From Paenibacillus aestuarii (GTDB lineage: Bacteria; Bacillota; Bacilli; Paenibacillales; NBRC-103111), in NCBI RefSeq assembly GCF_027789125.1, contig NZ_JAQFVF010000009.1:1-64000 (forward strand): a stretch of 64,000 nt of DNA, in the 5' to 3' direction. The stretch's first letter is position 1; each line of letters opens with the position of its first letter. Position numbers and translations under genes: made by a program. The notes under the pieces were generated by a model. The model did no database searches. It was given only the letters and a program-made list of their open reading frames with translations, and was not told the origin of the DNA. Positions 9,601 through 17,457 of the stretch are shown here, piece by piece.

Positions 9601-10752
9601 CCCGTGGCTGAAGTGGACAAAGCTGACGTTCTCGCCAAACTGTCCGCGAACCGGGAAGTGCAAAACTTCCTCGTTACGGTAGACAGCCCTTCTTCGGGTG
9701 CAGCTAAGCTGCGCATGCCAACTAGCTTATTGGCAGCGATTGCCGATAACAACGCAGGCAGCACCTTCACCTTGCAAACCGGTGATGCTTCTTACCAATT
9801 GCCTGCGGCGCTGCTTCTGAACCCGGCGGTCAAGGCACAGCTGCAAGGGCTCGATCCACTCGGAGCCGATACAAGCTTAGAGGTGCAAGTGATCGAGCGC
9901 AAGGACACGGTGTTGAAACAAGGCAAGCTGGTTTCCAAGGTCGCGCAGTTCGATATCGTGCTCACCTCGGGCACGAAGCAAGTTCAACTGGACGATTTCG
10001 GCAAACAGTTCGTCAACCGTACTTTGGCGCTGGACGCCAACACGGACACCAACCATGCAGTTGGCGTGCTCGTGAATGCGGACGGGACTGTGAGCCCCGT
10101 TCCTACCCAATTCGTGGCGGTGGATGGCAAAAAGGTTGCCAAACTAATGCGCAATGGAAACTCCGCTTACGCCGTGATAGAGAACGATACCATTGCCCCT
10201 TTGGCGGATGTGGCGGGCCATTGGGCGGAATCGAATATCCGTCATTTGGCGGATAAGCTCATTGTCACCGGCTATGCGGATCAGTCTTACCAACCGGAGC
10301 GCAAACTGACACGGGCTGAGTATATGGCTTTGCTCGGCAGATCGCTAGGCTTTACCTCGACGCCGCTGGTGAATAGTCCTTATTCCGATGTGCATGAAAG
10401 GGATTGGTTCTCCGGCTTGATCCCCGCCGTGACAGCAACGGGACTCATGAACGGGTATGAAGACAGCACGTTCCGTGGCGGGCAGTACGTATCCCGCGAG
10501 GAGGCGGTCGTGCTGATGGTCCGGGCGCTGGAACTGTTTAGAGGCGCGGATATGCCGGCCGGCACAGCTCCTACTTTCAAGGACGAAGCGGATATTTCCG
10601 CCTTCGCAAAAGCAGCCGTCGGCAAAGCGATGTCGGCAGGCCTGGTGCAAGGCAAGGAAGGCGAACGCTTCGAGCCGCATGACCAACTGACCCGCGCGGA
10701 AGCGGCGGTACTGATAGATGGGCTCGTTCAAGCCCTTGCCAATAGCAACTAA
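6610..10752 (+). CDS. Exported S41 peptidase with PDZ and three SLH domains
   Basis: A 1380-residue secreted protein. A signal peptide (MKVNRLALPFFAPLLSLSLL, cut after AFA-QTT) leads to a large N-terminal region of unknown fold. A PDZ domain follows near residues 590-680 (GGIGITMGD, SPAAEHGLQPGDLL). The S41 catalytic core has DLRDNGGG, TASASEI with the nucleophilic Ser near 791-793, and KTYGKG with the general-base Lys near 815. Three C-terminal SLH repeats (VAGHWAESNIRHLADK; YSDVHERDWFSGLIPAV; FKDEADISAFAKAAV) should anchor it to secondary cell-wall polymer. It therefore probably processes proteins at the cell surface. ATG 6610 is preferred over TTG 6583; AAGGCGGTGAC lies upstream at slightly long spacing. 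A bidirectional terminator follows. Confidence 0.9.
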   Translation: MKVNRLALPFFAPLLSLSLLFASPMQAFAQTTVAITYEADGTVRGTVTSDTYVDSSPNKLMLFNDFAPEHSCLDVHASPWTVTNGVYRFEFSALPDGSGGNSAEASEGGTGAGGGSSQFGETAPPAAFAYGSCSDTKLRTYATHQDFVGGKDYYFNQNPLTAKSGSGLIVSPAEDDASAYELSWETPNGTGPFQYNVNVQMEAEDDPTAVEETSFGPLTSTSYVLDTSTLPHPPAGPVTISVYDTETGVMSRLYGNDLLNPMNTPVSPDEDIRSQTKATVDLYDNGQWVPMPDITVQNQFAGLYSAGYVTADTSVQMNLVNAQGSMDMEAYKDRTFRITYEFGSAPFHPGVLSTLDFDTQFAPNGWTFNAETGTLQLFLKPAHFEESDDAYWNVYAGIYQTGGSVDPDLDGSTLATFHARSSLPEFITKSNYQDGAVASLFSDAGNAHGNVKWYLPVRLLNSLHIYQASEIALNEWDPEQAQEAAVPFEHKDDIVQGTLEGTLIETEPGAGLTLPTLLVVTKNLAGMEHDDLAIMKSLVKDEMYFDHGQISPEAIDAAGSIPDLLKVLNDRYTYYFTKEEYAGFVSQFSGNLGGIGITMGDEPSGIKVVSILPGSPAAEHGLQPGDLLTAIDGKSLEGILPELRLLLMRGEVGEDITLTVVRGNEVPFTVTMTRANIFPPVVDGKVINDHTIHLTIHSFTNNLPQLIGQFMNEKASELDLSKSVDLILDLRDNGGGDANAAFNFLQSAFAQGTPLIQQESKNKSYPPIIYGRGTENKFSRIVLLDNENTASASEITSVALKDNGAALLGKKTYGKGISQVQYMFPDGSAMKFTDAKFTGTKGTEYNHIGLLPNLDLKNLPNEQWIKLAEMLMSSPADQAPKAGDLRITLNDQAYDIDAAWFYTAANQETAKQLLPLVQAPDSLSIYNGSGFESKSAAEVMAFYGLLANSDSHHDGASTESQPAVSQPVAPAETKPGTPKVEVRSTITMQKMADGTQIPVAEVDKADVLAKLSANREVQNFLVTVDSPSSGAAKLRMPTSLLAAIADNNAGSTFTLQTGDASYQLPAALLLNPAVKAQLQGLDPLGADTSLEVQVIERKDTVLKQGKLVSKVAQFDIVLTSGTKQVQLDDFGKQFVNRTLALDANTDTNHAVGVLVNADGTVSPVPTQFVAVDGKKVAKLMRNGNSAYAVIENDTIAPLADVAGHWAESNIRHLADKLIVTGYADQSYQPERKLTRAEYMALLGRSLGFTSTPLVNSPYSDVHERDWFSGLIPAVTATGLMNGYEDSTFRGGQYVSREEAVVLMVRALELFRGADMPAGTAPTFKDEADISAFAKAAVGKAMSAGLVQGKEGERFEPHDQLTRAEAAVLIDGLVQALANSN

Positions 10753-10759
10753 CAACACA

Positions 10760-10801
10760 AAGCGGTTAGCCAGATTAGAGATCTGGTCTAACCGCTTTTT
10801 T
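10760..10801. terminator. Bidirectional terminator shared by protease and gerC
   Basis: AAGCGGTTAG-CCAGA pairs with TCTGG-CTAACCGCTT (one unpaired T) and runs into T6 on the plus strand and a T-rich tract on the minus strand. The stop codon of the converging gerC gene lies inside the right arm. Confidence 0.9.
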
Positions 10802-11954
10802 CGTGAGGGGCATCTTTTCGTTCCTCGAGCATCCCCCCATGGACAAGCTGGACGGTCACTTTAACCGAAGTTAGCGACGACTTGGATAGCTCGAACGGTT
10901 GCTGCGCGGTGAGCTGTTTCCATGCTTTAAAGTTGTCCCGATAGGCGTAATATTCAAGCTGGTAAATATCGATATGCTCCTCAAGGGCAGCCTTAAATGT
11001 GGCTTGAATTTGCTGCTGGACCACAGCTTCGGCTTTTTGTTTCATTTCAGCTTCGCGCATCGGGTAGTCCATCTCGACAATATTGCCAAACAAATCCACT
11101 TCAATGGCAAAAGTAGGCTTGTCTGCGGCGAAGCTCGTCTTCACCCGCACCCTGGGACGTTCCAAGGACAACGTTTCGGAAGTGCTGTCCGTTCCGGGGA
11201 TCACAATCGGCGACCGGTTCGTCTCCGGTGTCATCCAGCGTAGACCGATGAGTTGAGTTTGCGAGAGGTATCCCAAATATGTTCCATTTTTAATTAGGCA
11301 AGCGCCCCTCACGAGCATTTTTGGATCGTTCTGCTCATTTCGCTTCCACTGTGATTCTTGAATGGTCAGCGCCGGTAAAACGACGGTTTTGCCAGGTTCC
11401 AGCGAATCGGTCGAATATTGCATATACTTCAGCGGCTTGATCCATGAAAGCTGCTTATAATTTTGCACCGGATCATGTTGGATGGTGGCAAGTTCCGATA
11501 AGTTGAAAAACGCCGGTGTGACAAATAATTGCTCAATCGGCACTTTCGTTGCATATACCCACGGCGTAAGCCTGATTTCACGATAGCGGGTGATCGCATC
11601 ATGAAATTCAGCCGTCCCGTGCTGTAAGGCACGCTCGGTAATAATGATCGATGTAATCTGACTCCATAAGATGCGCTGCTGTGCAGTACGATATAGATCA
11701 TTCAGCGCTAGATTGAACGTTTCGCCTTTGCCTTTGCCTACCCATGCCTGCGCAGGCTGCGGCTTTCTTCCGCCTTCCTGCTTGGCGATCGTGCCGAAAT
11801 CAAGCATTTGCCCGTAGGCGATAAATTGATTGTCGACATAGTCCAAGCCGAGGGCGGTCACGTAGTTAATATTTTCAATATAATGGCTGTCCCAGCAGCC
11901 GCTGAGCATGATGACGAGTGGGAGCCATAGAAGCTTTTTCGTGTTAATTGACAA
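10788..11954 (-). CDS. Ger(x)C-family germination lipoprotein (second copy in operon)
   Basis: A 388-residue lipoprotein with lipobox LSGCWD and the GerC-type N-terminus WDSHYIENINYVTALGLDY. GerC subunits sit on the outer face of the spore inner membrane and are needed for function of the A-B-C germinant receptor. It is the last gene of a four-gene leftward operon and a close paralogue of the gene just upstream (shared KxxxxQPxxxWVGxGxG and QLxGLRWM patterns). Its stop codon is buried in the shared terminator stem. Doubling of the C subunit is the unusual point. Confidence 0.9.
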   Translation of the reverse strand: MSINTKKLLWLPLVIMLSGCWDSHYIENINYVTALGLDYVDNQFIAYGQMLDFGTIAKQEGGRKPQPAQAWVGKGKGETFNLALNDLYRTAQQRILWSQITSIIITERALQHGTAEFHDAITRYREIRLTPWVYATKVPIEQLFVTPAFFNLSELATIQHDPVQNYKQLSWIKPLKYMQYSTDSLEPGKTVVLPALTIQESQWKRNEQNDPKMLVRGACLIKNGTYLGYLSQTQLIGLRWMTPETNRSPIVIPGTDSTSETLSLERPRVRVKTSFAADKPTFAIEVDLFGNIVEMDYPMREAEMKQKAEAVVQQQIQATFKAALEEHIDIYQLEYYAYRDNFKAWKQLTAQQPFELSKSSLTSVKVTVQLVHGGMLEERKDAPHEKSG

Positions 11955-11963
11955 AGTGCATCC

Positions 11964-13148
11964 TCACTCCTTATTTGTAAATCCATGAACAGGGCTCAAG
12001 TCACCCACTCTCGTCATACCTGTGTTCAAAATATCCACATGGACTTGAATATCTACGAGAGAATCCTCATCCAGGCGGAGAAGGTGCTGTTGATTTTGCG
12101 CCTGCCACTGCGGGTAATGGTCCTTGTATAAATAATATTCCAATTGAAAGACATCTGCGCGGATGTTCAGGCTTTCTTTGTAGGTCAAGCGTAATTCATT
12201 TTCGACGGCTGCTTCTGTTTTTTGCTGAATGGTTTTCTCCGTGATGGGCTTGTAGAGATCCACGATATTGCCAATCAACTGCACTCGAATGGAATATTTC
12301 GGCTTCTGGTCTTTGCCAGAACGACTGTTCACCTGCACATGAGGCTTCTCCAGCGATACCGTGGCAATCGCTTTGCCATCATCCCTAATGACGATAGGCG
12401 AACGTTTCGTTCGTGTGTTCATCCAACGCAGGCCGCGTAATTGCGCATTGTCCAGCCACCCTTTATATACATCATTATGGATGATAAAAGCGCCACTGAT
12501 TTCGAGTTTCGCAGTCGCTTTCTGATTCGTGGTCCATTGATCCTTATTGATACTGACAGATGGCAGGGCAACAGTTTTGCCTGGCTCCAAAATATCCGAT
12601 ATGAAATAGAGGTAACGCATCGGCTGAATCCAGGATCGCTGCCTATACGTTTCGATAGGTTCATGCAGAAGTGTGGATAAATGAGATAAATTAAAAAAAG
12701 ACTGGGTCGAGAACAATTGATCCATGTTCTCATGTGTACCATAGATCCAGGGGGTAACCCGCAGCTCACGATAGCGCAGATTGGCATCGTTCATGTCATC
12801 AAATCCGTGTTGAATCATCCGCTCGGATAGTACCATAGCGCCGACATGGCTCCAAATGATTCGGTTCTGAGCGGTTTGATATAAGTTGGTTATGGCCAGA
12901 TTAACGGTTTTTCCCCGGCCTTGTCCGACCCAAACGATAGAGGGCTGCGTCGATTTTCCGTTCTCTTGCTTGGCTGTAGTGGCATAGTCAACCATCTGGC
13001 CATAGGCGATATATTCTTGATTCGCGTAATCCATACCGATGGCATTGACAAAATTCAAGTTCTCAATGTTATTTAAATCCCAGCAGCCACCCAGCAGCAG
13101 CAGCAACGAAGAAAGGATAAGGCATAACCCGATCTTCTTCATGAGCAC
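11964..13148 (-). CDS. Ger(x)C-family germination lipoprotein (first copy)
   Basis: A 394-residue lipoprotein (lipobox LGGCWD, then LNNIENLNFVNAIGMDY) of the GerC family, part of the germinant receptor encoded with the GerB-like and GerA-like genes upstream. GTG 13148 has AGGAGG six bases upstream; ATG 13142, two codons on, is an alternative at longer spacing. The gene 9 bases downstream is its paralogue, indicating a tandem duplication followed by divergence. A germinant cannot be predicted. Confidence 0.9.
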   Translation of the reverse strand: MLMKKIGLCLILSSLLLLLGGCWDLNNIENLNFVNAIGMDYANQEYIAYGQMVDYATTAKQENGKSTQPSIVWVGQGRGKTVNLAITNLYQTAQNRIIWSHVGAMVLSERMIQHGFDDMNDANLRYRELRVTPWIYGTHENMDQLFSTQSFFNLSHLSTLLHEPIETYRQRSWIQPMRYLYFISDILEPGKTVALPSVSINKDQWTTNQKATAKLEISGAFIIHNDVYKGWLDNAQLRGLRWMNTRTKRSPIVIRDDGKAIATVSLEKPHVQVNSRSGKDQKPKYSIRVQLIGNIVDLYKPITEKTIQQKTEAAVENELRLTYKESLNIRADVFQLEYYLYKDHYPQWQAQNQQHLLRLDEDSLVDIQVHVDILNTGMTRVGDLSPVHGFTNKE

Positions 13149-13169
13149 CTAGCACCTCCTGGAACGGAT

Positions 13170-14579
13170 TTATTTTTTAAACATTTTCGGTTTCGCAATT
13201 TTCCATTTTTTAGGGATGTCTAGTATAGCTTTAATGATGTCGCCAAAGGTAGGCGGGGAGAGCGGCTCTAAGTAGCCGAGCCCGAAGGACTCCAGACCGG
13301 CCATATAGATCACGATAAACATCACGCTGATAAAAAATCCGAACATCCCCAGAATCGAGGACAGCAGCAGCGAAAACAAACGCAAAATGCTCACCGACCC
13401 GCTCAGCGACTGATTGACCAAGATGAAGGTGGCTACAGCGGTAATCGCCGATGTCACCAGCATCGTCGGTGAGGTCAAGCCCGCGCGGATCGCGGAATCT
13501 CCGACAATGAGACCGCCTACGACGGCGACCGTCTGTCCGACGGCGCGCGGAAGCCGGATGCCGGCCTCGCGGAATAGCTCGAATAGCCCCAGCATGAGCA
13601 GGGATTCCATCGGGGCGGACAAGGGCAAGCCCAGCCGTGAGTTCGTGACCGTCGCCAACAGTTTGAACGGAATTTGCTCCATATTAAATGCGGTTAGCGC
13701 GATCCAGAAGCCAGGCAGGAAGATGGAGACGAGCAGCCCTACAATGCGCAAAAGTCTTTCAAAGGCAACGAAATAGTAAGGAAAATGAAGATCCTCTGGC
13801 GACTTGAGCTGCTCGGTCAAGTTGGTAGGCGCGATCAAGACCATAGGCGAGCCGTTGACTAAGATAACAAAACGGCCTCTCAGCAAACATTGTGCGGCAA
13901 AGTCAGGTCTGCCGATGTAATCGACCAAGGGGAACAACGAGTAGGGCTGATCCCCCAGTATTTCCTCGAACTGCATGCTGCTGAGCAGCGCAGAATTTTG
14001 ATAATTCTTAATTCGCCTTCTCGCCTCTTCGAGGACGTCGGGACTGGCAATATTTTTCATATAGAGCAGGGAGACCATCGTTTGGCTTTCATCGCCGATG
14101 ACATATTGCTCATTGTGCAAATTTTCCGTGCGCAAACGTTTGCGGATCAAAGCGATGTTCGTCGAGATTTCCTCTGTAAATCCGTCCCGGGGCCCTTTCA
14201 AGGATATCTCGGTGGCAGATTCTTCCGGATTCCGTTTGGGTATTGTATCCATATTGTAAGAAAACATGCGCTTGCCCGTTAAAATAATCAACTGACCGCT
14301 GAATAGGCTGACTGTCCAATTCTCATCGGGGTCCAGCTCTTGAATTTGCAGGCTCATGCTCATTTGCAAGGCGATCTGGTCTTCGGAGTATCCGTGGTCC
14401 AGAATGACCTTGAACACAGGGAAGACGGTCTCATTTAGCTGCCTGAAATCGGACATCCCTTCGCAGTACACAAGGGTGAACAAGGGCCATTCTTCATTCG
14501 GGTAGCATTCGATTATCACATCAGCGGTAGTGGCGAAATATTTCTTCAATGTCACATAATTCCATGGTTGTGCGGTCAT
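13170..14579 (-). CDS. GerA-family spore germination protein
   Basis: A 469-residue protein with a soluble N-terminal half, a conserved middle (ISLKGPRDGFTEEISTNIAL, ENLHNEQYVIG) and a C-terminal membrane half with IRLPRAVGQTVAVVGGLIVG and GLTSPTMLVTSAITAVATF, all standard for GerAA subunits. It is a germinant-receptor component of the inner spore membrane. Its ATG overlaps the stop of the upstream GerB-like gene by four bases, indicating translational coupling. Confidence 0.93.
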   Translation of the reverse strand: MTAQPWNYVTLKKYFATTADVIIECYPNEEWPLFTLVYCEGMSDFRQLNETVFPVFKVILDHGYSEDQIALQMSMSLQIQELDPDENWTVSLFSGQLIILTGKRMFSYNMDTIPKRNPEESATEISLKGPRDGFTEEISTNIALIRKRLRTENLHNEQYVIGDESQTMVSLLYMKNIASPDVLEEARRRIKNYQNSALLSSMQFEEILGDQPYSLFPLVDYIGRPDFAAQCLLRGRFVILVNGSPMVLIAPTNLTEQLKSPEDLHFPYYFVAFERLLRIVGLLVSIFLPGFWIALTAFNMEQIPFKLLATVTNSRLGLPLSAPMESLLMLGLFELFREAGIRLPRAVGQTVAVVGGLIVGDSAIRAGLTSPTMLVTSAITAVATFILVNQSLSGSVSILRLFSLLLSSILGMFGFFISVMFIVIYMAGLESFGLGYLEPLSPPTFGDIIKAILDIPKKWKIAKPKMFKK

Positions 14580-15664
14580 GATGGCGCGTTTCCTTTCCGT
14601 TTGGATTTGGCGAACACCAGGACAAAGAGTAAGAGCGAGAAGATGAGCAGCGTTCCGAACACGGCTAAATAAAAATGCTTAATCAATCGGGTGTACATGC
14701 TGTCCGAGAGCTTGATGAGGCTAAGCAAGATCATCAATGCGCAGCCTGCCAGCACGTAGCTGATATTTCGTACTTTGCTGCTTTGCGGACGGAATAAATC
14801 GACTAGCAGGAACAGTGATAGCGAAATGCGAATAAAGGCGCCCGAAATCCACTGGTAAATGGATAAAAAGTCGACGTGGGAAACAAAGGCGCCCAGCTGC
14901 ACTAAACGCCATTGCTCATAGGCCGGATATTTCAGTTTAGTCGCCTCATAGCCAAATGCAGCGATAGCACCCATGACAGGCCCAAGCGTCAGCCCGCTGA
15001 TCATGCACACAAGGAGAGGCAAGTGCCACCATTTCAAATTATTTTTCAAGTGATGCTGCAGCACCACAACTAAGATGAGTTCCATCAAGCTTGCGCTCAC
15101 ATCAGCCATGCATTGCATGATAGGCCCACTCCCTGTTGTAAAAAGTGGGAACAGCAAGCTGTATCGTTTGACTTGGAAATTACTGCTCATAACAAAAAAA
15201 CCGAGTATCCATACGAGCGGCAGTAACATACCTGCGGCAATCGCAATGGCTTTAATCCCTCTGGCTGCCGCATACACGCATAAGATGAGAAGTGTGAGCC
15301 TGGTGACGAACAAGGGGGTTTGGGGCAGATACGTAATTTTCGTCCATGTAATCACTTCCCGGATCGTAATGAATATATTGGCAGACAAATATGCGGCAAA
15401 TAATGTGATAAATAATGGTTTGAACCAACTGAGCCGGTTCGTTTTGAGCCAATCCATGAAATTCGATTGCTTCGTTTTTTTGACAATGAAGAACGGAATG
15501 AAGACCCAAAGTGCGCAAAGCGGTATGGTGAATATAATGCTGATCCAGCTGTCTTTATCAGCATCGTCCAGTAAAATAGGAATAATCGTCACGTGGTTCA
15601 CCAAGCCGACCGACATGATCATTAACATGCACATTTGGAGTATTGTGATTTTCGGGTTGCTCAC
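14576..15664 (-). CDS. GerAB-type germination permease
   Basis: A 362-residue protein with about ten hydrophobic segments, of the GerAB/APC-like family of germinant-receptor B subunits, which are thought to bind the germinant. GTG 15664 (SNPKITILQMCMLMI) is chosen because AAGGAGG lies six bases upstream; the longer reading from 15709 lacks a ribosome site and adds an untypical N-terminus. It is first in a B-A-C-C operon, not the usual A-B-C order seen in the second ger cluster at 51-54 kb. Confidence 0.9.
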   Translation of the reverse strand: MSNPKITILQMCMLMIMSVGLVNHVTIIPILLDDADKDSWISIIFTIPLCALWVFIPFFIVKKTKQSNFMDWLKTNRLSWFKPLFITLFAAYLSANIFITIREVITWTKITYLPQTPLFVTRLTLLILCVYAAARGIKAIAIAAGMLLPLVWILGFFVMSSNFQVKRYSLLFPLFTTGSGPIMQCMADVSASLMELILVVVLQHHLKNNLKWWHLPLLVCMISGLTLGPVMGAIAAFGYEATKLKYPAYEQWRLVQLGAFVSHVDFLSIYQWISGAFIRISLSLFLLVDLFRPQSSKVRNISYVLAGCALMILLSLIKLSDSMYTRLIKHFYLAVFGTLLIFSLLLFVLVFAKSKRKGNAPS

Positions 15665-15876
15665 TTCGGCCCTCCTTGTTGTGTGGATGATGTTGATCAT
15701 TATCTCCATAATCTGCCAAGCGTAGACTAGCGGGTGGGGAGCGGGGAGGAATCGGGCAGGCGCATGAAACTTTGCGGCCAGATGCCCATTTTTTTACCGC
15801 GTAATCACCAACTGGGCGTCAGCACATACATTACATTAGGCAAATAACCATGAAGAGAAAATGGAGTGATTACAAG

Positions 15877-16251
15877 ATGACAGCTTCAAATGAGCAAGAA
15901 TGGCGCCCGCCTGTTGGCGGCGGCGGACACGGCGGTGGAGGCCATGTCGGCGGCGGAGGTAATCCTGGAGGCGGCGTTCATGGCGGCCCTGGCGGCATCC
16001 ACGGTGGTCCAGGGTTCCATGGGGGCGGCCCGGGATTTCATGGAGGACCAGGATTCCATGGCGGCCCAGGTCATTTCGGTCCAGGTCACTTTACTGACAT
16101 TGACGTAGTCCCGTTTGTCGTTCCAGTGCCTACTCCGTATCCGACTTATCCGGCCTACCCGACCTACCCAACTTATTATCCGTACCCTTGTCCATACCCG
16201 CCTTACCAATATCCATGCCCGTATCCATATCCATATCCATATCAATATTAA
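15877..16251 (+). CDS. Gly/His-rich then Pro/Tyr-rich low-complexity protein
   Basis: A 124-residue protein in two repetitive blocks. Residues about 13-75 are Gly/His-rich, with GGHGG and tandem GPGFHGG-like units. After a short spacer (TDIDVVPFVVPVP) the C-terminus is PYPxYP/YPCPYP-rich and ends in tyrosines. ATG 15877 has GGAGTGAT upstream; the earlier ATG 15850 has none. Composition resembles spore-coat, exosporium or surface proteins, and the His clusters could bind metal. It stands beside a ger operon. CATACATTA at 15825-15833 resembles a SigK -10, but no -35 at proper spacing was found. Function is not recognised. Confidence 0.75.
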   Translation: MTASNEQEWRPPVGGGGHGGGGHVGGGGNPGGGVHGGPGGIHGGPGFHGGGPGFHGGPGFHGGPGHFGPGHFTDIDVVPFVVPVPTPYPTYPAYPTYPTYYPYPCPYPPYQYPCPYPYPYPYQY

Positions 16252-16268
16252 AATAGCAAGCTCCGAGC

Positions 16269-16396
16269 GCCCGGCGCGGCTTGAAGAGACAAATAGCGGA
16301 AGCATGCTTCCGCTATTTGCGTTTTGTGGCTGGCAGAGTCGGAATAGTGGAACAGTTCTTCCACTAATGAGACCCGTCGTCCGCCCGGCGCGGCTT
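16269..16396. repeat. Cluster of palindromes between two direct repeats
   Basis: A perfect 30-bp palindrome (16290-16319; arm CAAATAGCGGAAGCA) is followed by an imperfect relative (16345-16366; TAGTGGAA-CAGTTC-TTCCACTA). The pair is flanked by two exact copies of GCCCGGCGCGGCTT (16269-16282 and 16383-16396). The first palindrome may also end transcription of the Gly/His-rich gene. A related TAGCGGAA...TTCCGCTA hairpin recurs at 60147-60172, suggesting a small dispersed intergenic repeat. Confidence 0.7.
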
Positions 16397-16431
16397 ACCG
16401 CTATTTTCTCTTCTGTCGAACTATACTTAAG

Positions 16432-16460
16432 TTGACACTTAATTAAGTGTATGCTAAATT
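16432..16460 (+). promoter_or_regulatory. Promoter of the arsR-SRPBCC operon
   Basis: TTGACA (16432-16437), a 17-base spacer and TAAATT (16455-16460). The expected transcription start coincides with the ATG at 16467, so the mRNA may be leaderless. Confidence 0.6.
16435..16450. promoter_or_regulatory. Palindromic operator for the ArsR-type repressor
   Basis: ACACTTAATTAAGTGT is a perfect 16-bp palindrome overlapping the -35 and filling the spacer: a position where a dimeric winged-helix repressor would block RNA polymerase. Autoregulation by the adjacent gene is inferred. Confidence 0.6.
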
Positions 16461-16466
16461 AATGGT

Positions 16467-16805
16467 ATGATCGATAAAGCCATTCAAGCCTTAACGGAGC
16501 CTAGGCGCAGAGATATTTTACATCTCGTCCGTGATGGGGAGCTGACCTCCAGCGCCATTGCGTCGCATTTTGACGTATCAGCACCAGCGATTTCGCAGCA
16601 TCTTAAAGTTCTGGAAGAAGCCGGACTCGTCGTCGTGAGGCGGGCGGGTACCAAACGGTTTTATGGCATTAGGAGGGAAGGTTTCGCCGAATTGATGCAG
16701 TATATCGAGAGCTTCTGGGATGACAGCTTGTTACGTTTGAAAGAAGCCGCGGAAGCAGAAGAAAGGAGACAACATGAGTTCAATCAGCAGCAGCGACACG
16801 ATTAA
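16467..16805 (+). CDS. ArsR-family transcriptional regulator
   Basis: A 112-residue winged-helix protein (ALTEPRRRDILHLVRDGELT, FDVSAPAISQHLKVLEEAGL) of the ArsR subgroup that accompanies SRPBCC/AHSA1 proteins. No cysteine metal-site motif is present, so it is unlikely to sense metals. No ribosome site precedes the ATG, and the promoter -10 ends six bases before it, suggesting leaderless translation. It overlaps the next gene by 32 bases and is likely autoregulated through the palindrome at 16435-16450. Confidence 0.88.
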   Translation: MIDKAIQALTEPRRRDILHLVRDGELTSSAIASHFDVSAPAISQHLKVLEEAGLVVVRRAGTKRFYGIRREGFAELMQYIESFWDDSLLRLKEAAEAEERRQHEFNQQQRHD

Positions 16806-17238
16806 GAAAGAGATTTTCATCGAATGCCGTCCGGCGACATTGTTTTCATTTTTTACAGACCCGGACAAGCTAGTCCGTTGGATGGGGCGGCACGTACTGC
16901 TAGATCCTAGCATCGGCGGGAAATACCGGATTGATGTGAACGGAAGCGACATAGCGATGGGGGAGTATAAGGAGATTATTCCCAACGAGAAGATCGTTAT
17001 GACTTGGGGCTGGGAGAAATCCAAAATTGTGCCTCCAGGTTCCAGTACGGTTGAATTTCAATTCATACCGCAAGGCAGCGGCACACGGTTGGTATTGACG
17101 CACTTTGATTTGCCGGCAAGCGAAGTGGCTTCGCATATTCAAGGCTGGACGCATTATATGCCGCGACTGCAGTCTGTCGCACAAGGTCAGGATCCGGGTA
17201 TCGATCCGTGGTCTGAGCAAGCTATGCACGAACAATAA
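16774..17238 (+). CDS. SRPBCC (AHSA1-type) protein
   Basis: A 154-residue START-like domain protein with the usual opening (FIECRPATLFSFFTDPDKLV), the central IGGKYRIDVNG and GEYKEIIPNEKIVMTWGW, and TRLVLTHFDLP. Such folds form a deep hydrophobic cavity that binds small lipophilic ligands. AAAGGAG precedes the ATG. Its overlap with arsR reflects the widespread ArsR-AHSA1 pair. The ligand is unknown. Confidence 0.87.
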   Translation: MSSISSSDTIKKEIFIECRPATLFSFFTDPDKLVRWMGRHVLLDPSIGGKYRIDVNGSDIAMGEYKEIIPNEKIVMTWGWEKSKIVPPGSSTVEFQFIPQGSGTRLVLTHFDLPASEVASHIQGWTHYMPRLQSVAQGQDPGIDPWSEQAMHEQ

Positions 17239-17275
17239 CATTTAAAGCAAGCATGAAGAGGAGACGAACAATCGG

Positions 17276-17455
17276 ATGAAAACATTATCTTGCAATTGCG
17301 GTTTCACAGCTAAAGGAGAAAATAGTTATCAAGTAGAGGCGGCTATGTGGCATCATGCTATCCACGATCACGCGGAAATGCTGAATAGCATGAGTGTTGA
17401 GATGCTGGAACAATGGCTTATGAGCAAAGATGAGCAGCTTAGGGCAGGTGCATAA
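17276..17455 (+). CDS. DUF1059-like small protein
   Basis: A 59-residue ORF starting MKTLSCNCGFTAKGE and continuing MWHHAIHDHAEML. The CxC followed by a His cluster matches the DUF1059 pattern, suggesting a small metal- or redox-linked fold. AGAGGAG lies about 12 bases upstream. It ends two bases before the next ATG, inside the SRPBCC operon. Role unknown. Confidence 0.75.
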   Translation: MKTLSCNCGFTAKGENSYQVEAAMWHHAIHDHAEMLNSMSVEMLEQWLMSKDEQLRAGA

Positions 17456-17457
17456 TC

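Noticed and set aside
15075..15725. A 216-residue open frame antisense to the GerAB-like gene
   Set aside because: Composition is that of the reverse strand of a membrane gene; no start signal and no motif.
15900..16250. Short tandem repeats that could suggest a CRISPR array or satellite
   Set aside because: The repeats are in frame, vary by codon and encode GPGFHGG and PYP units; there are no spacers.
15886..16305. Open frame antisense to the Gly/His-rich gene
   Set aside because: It arises from the repeat composition; the sense strand has a ribosome site and coherent repeats.
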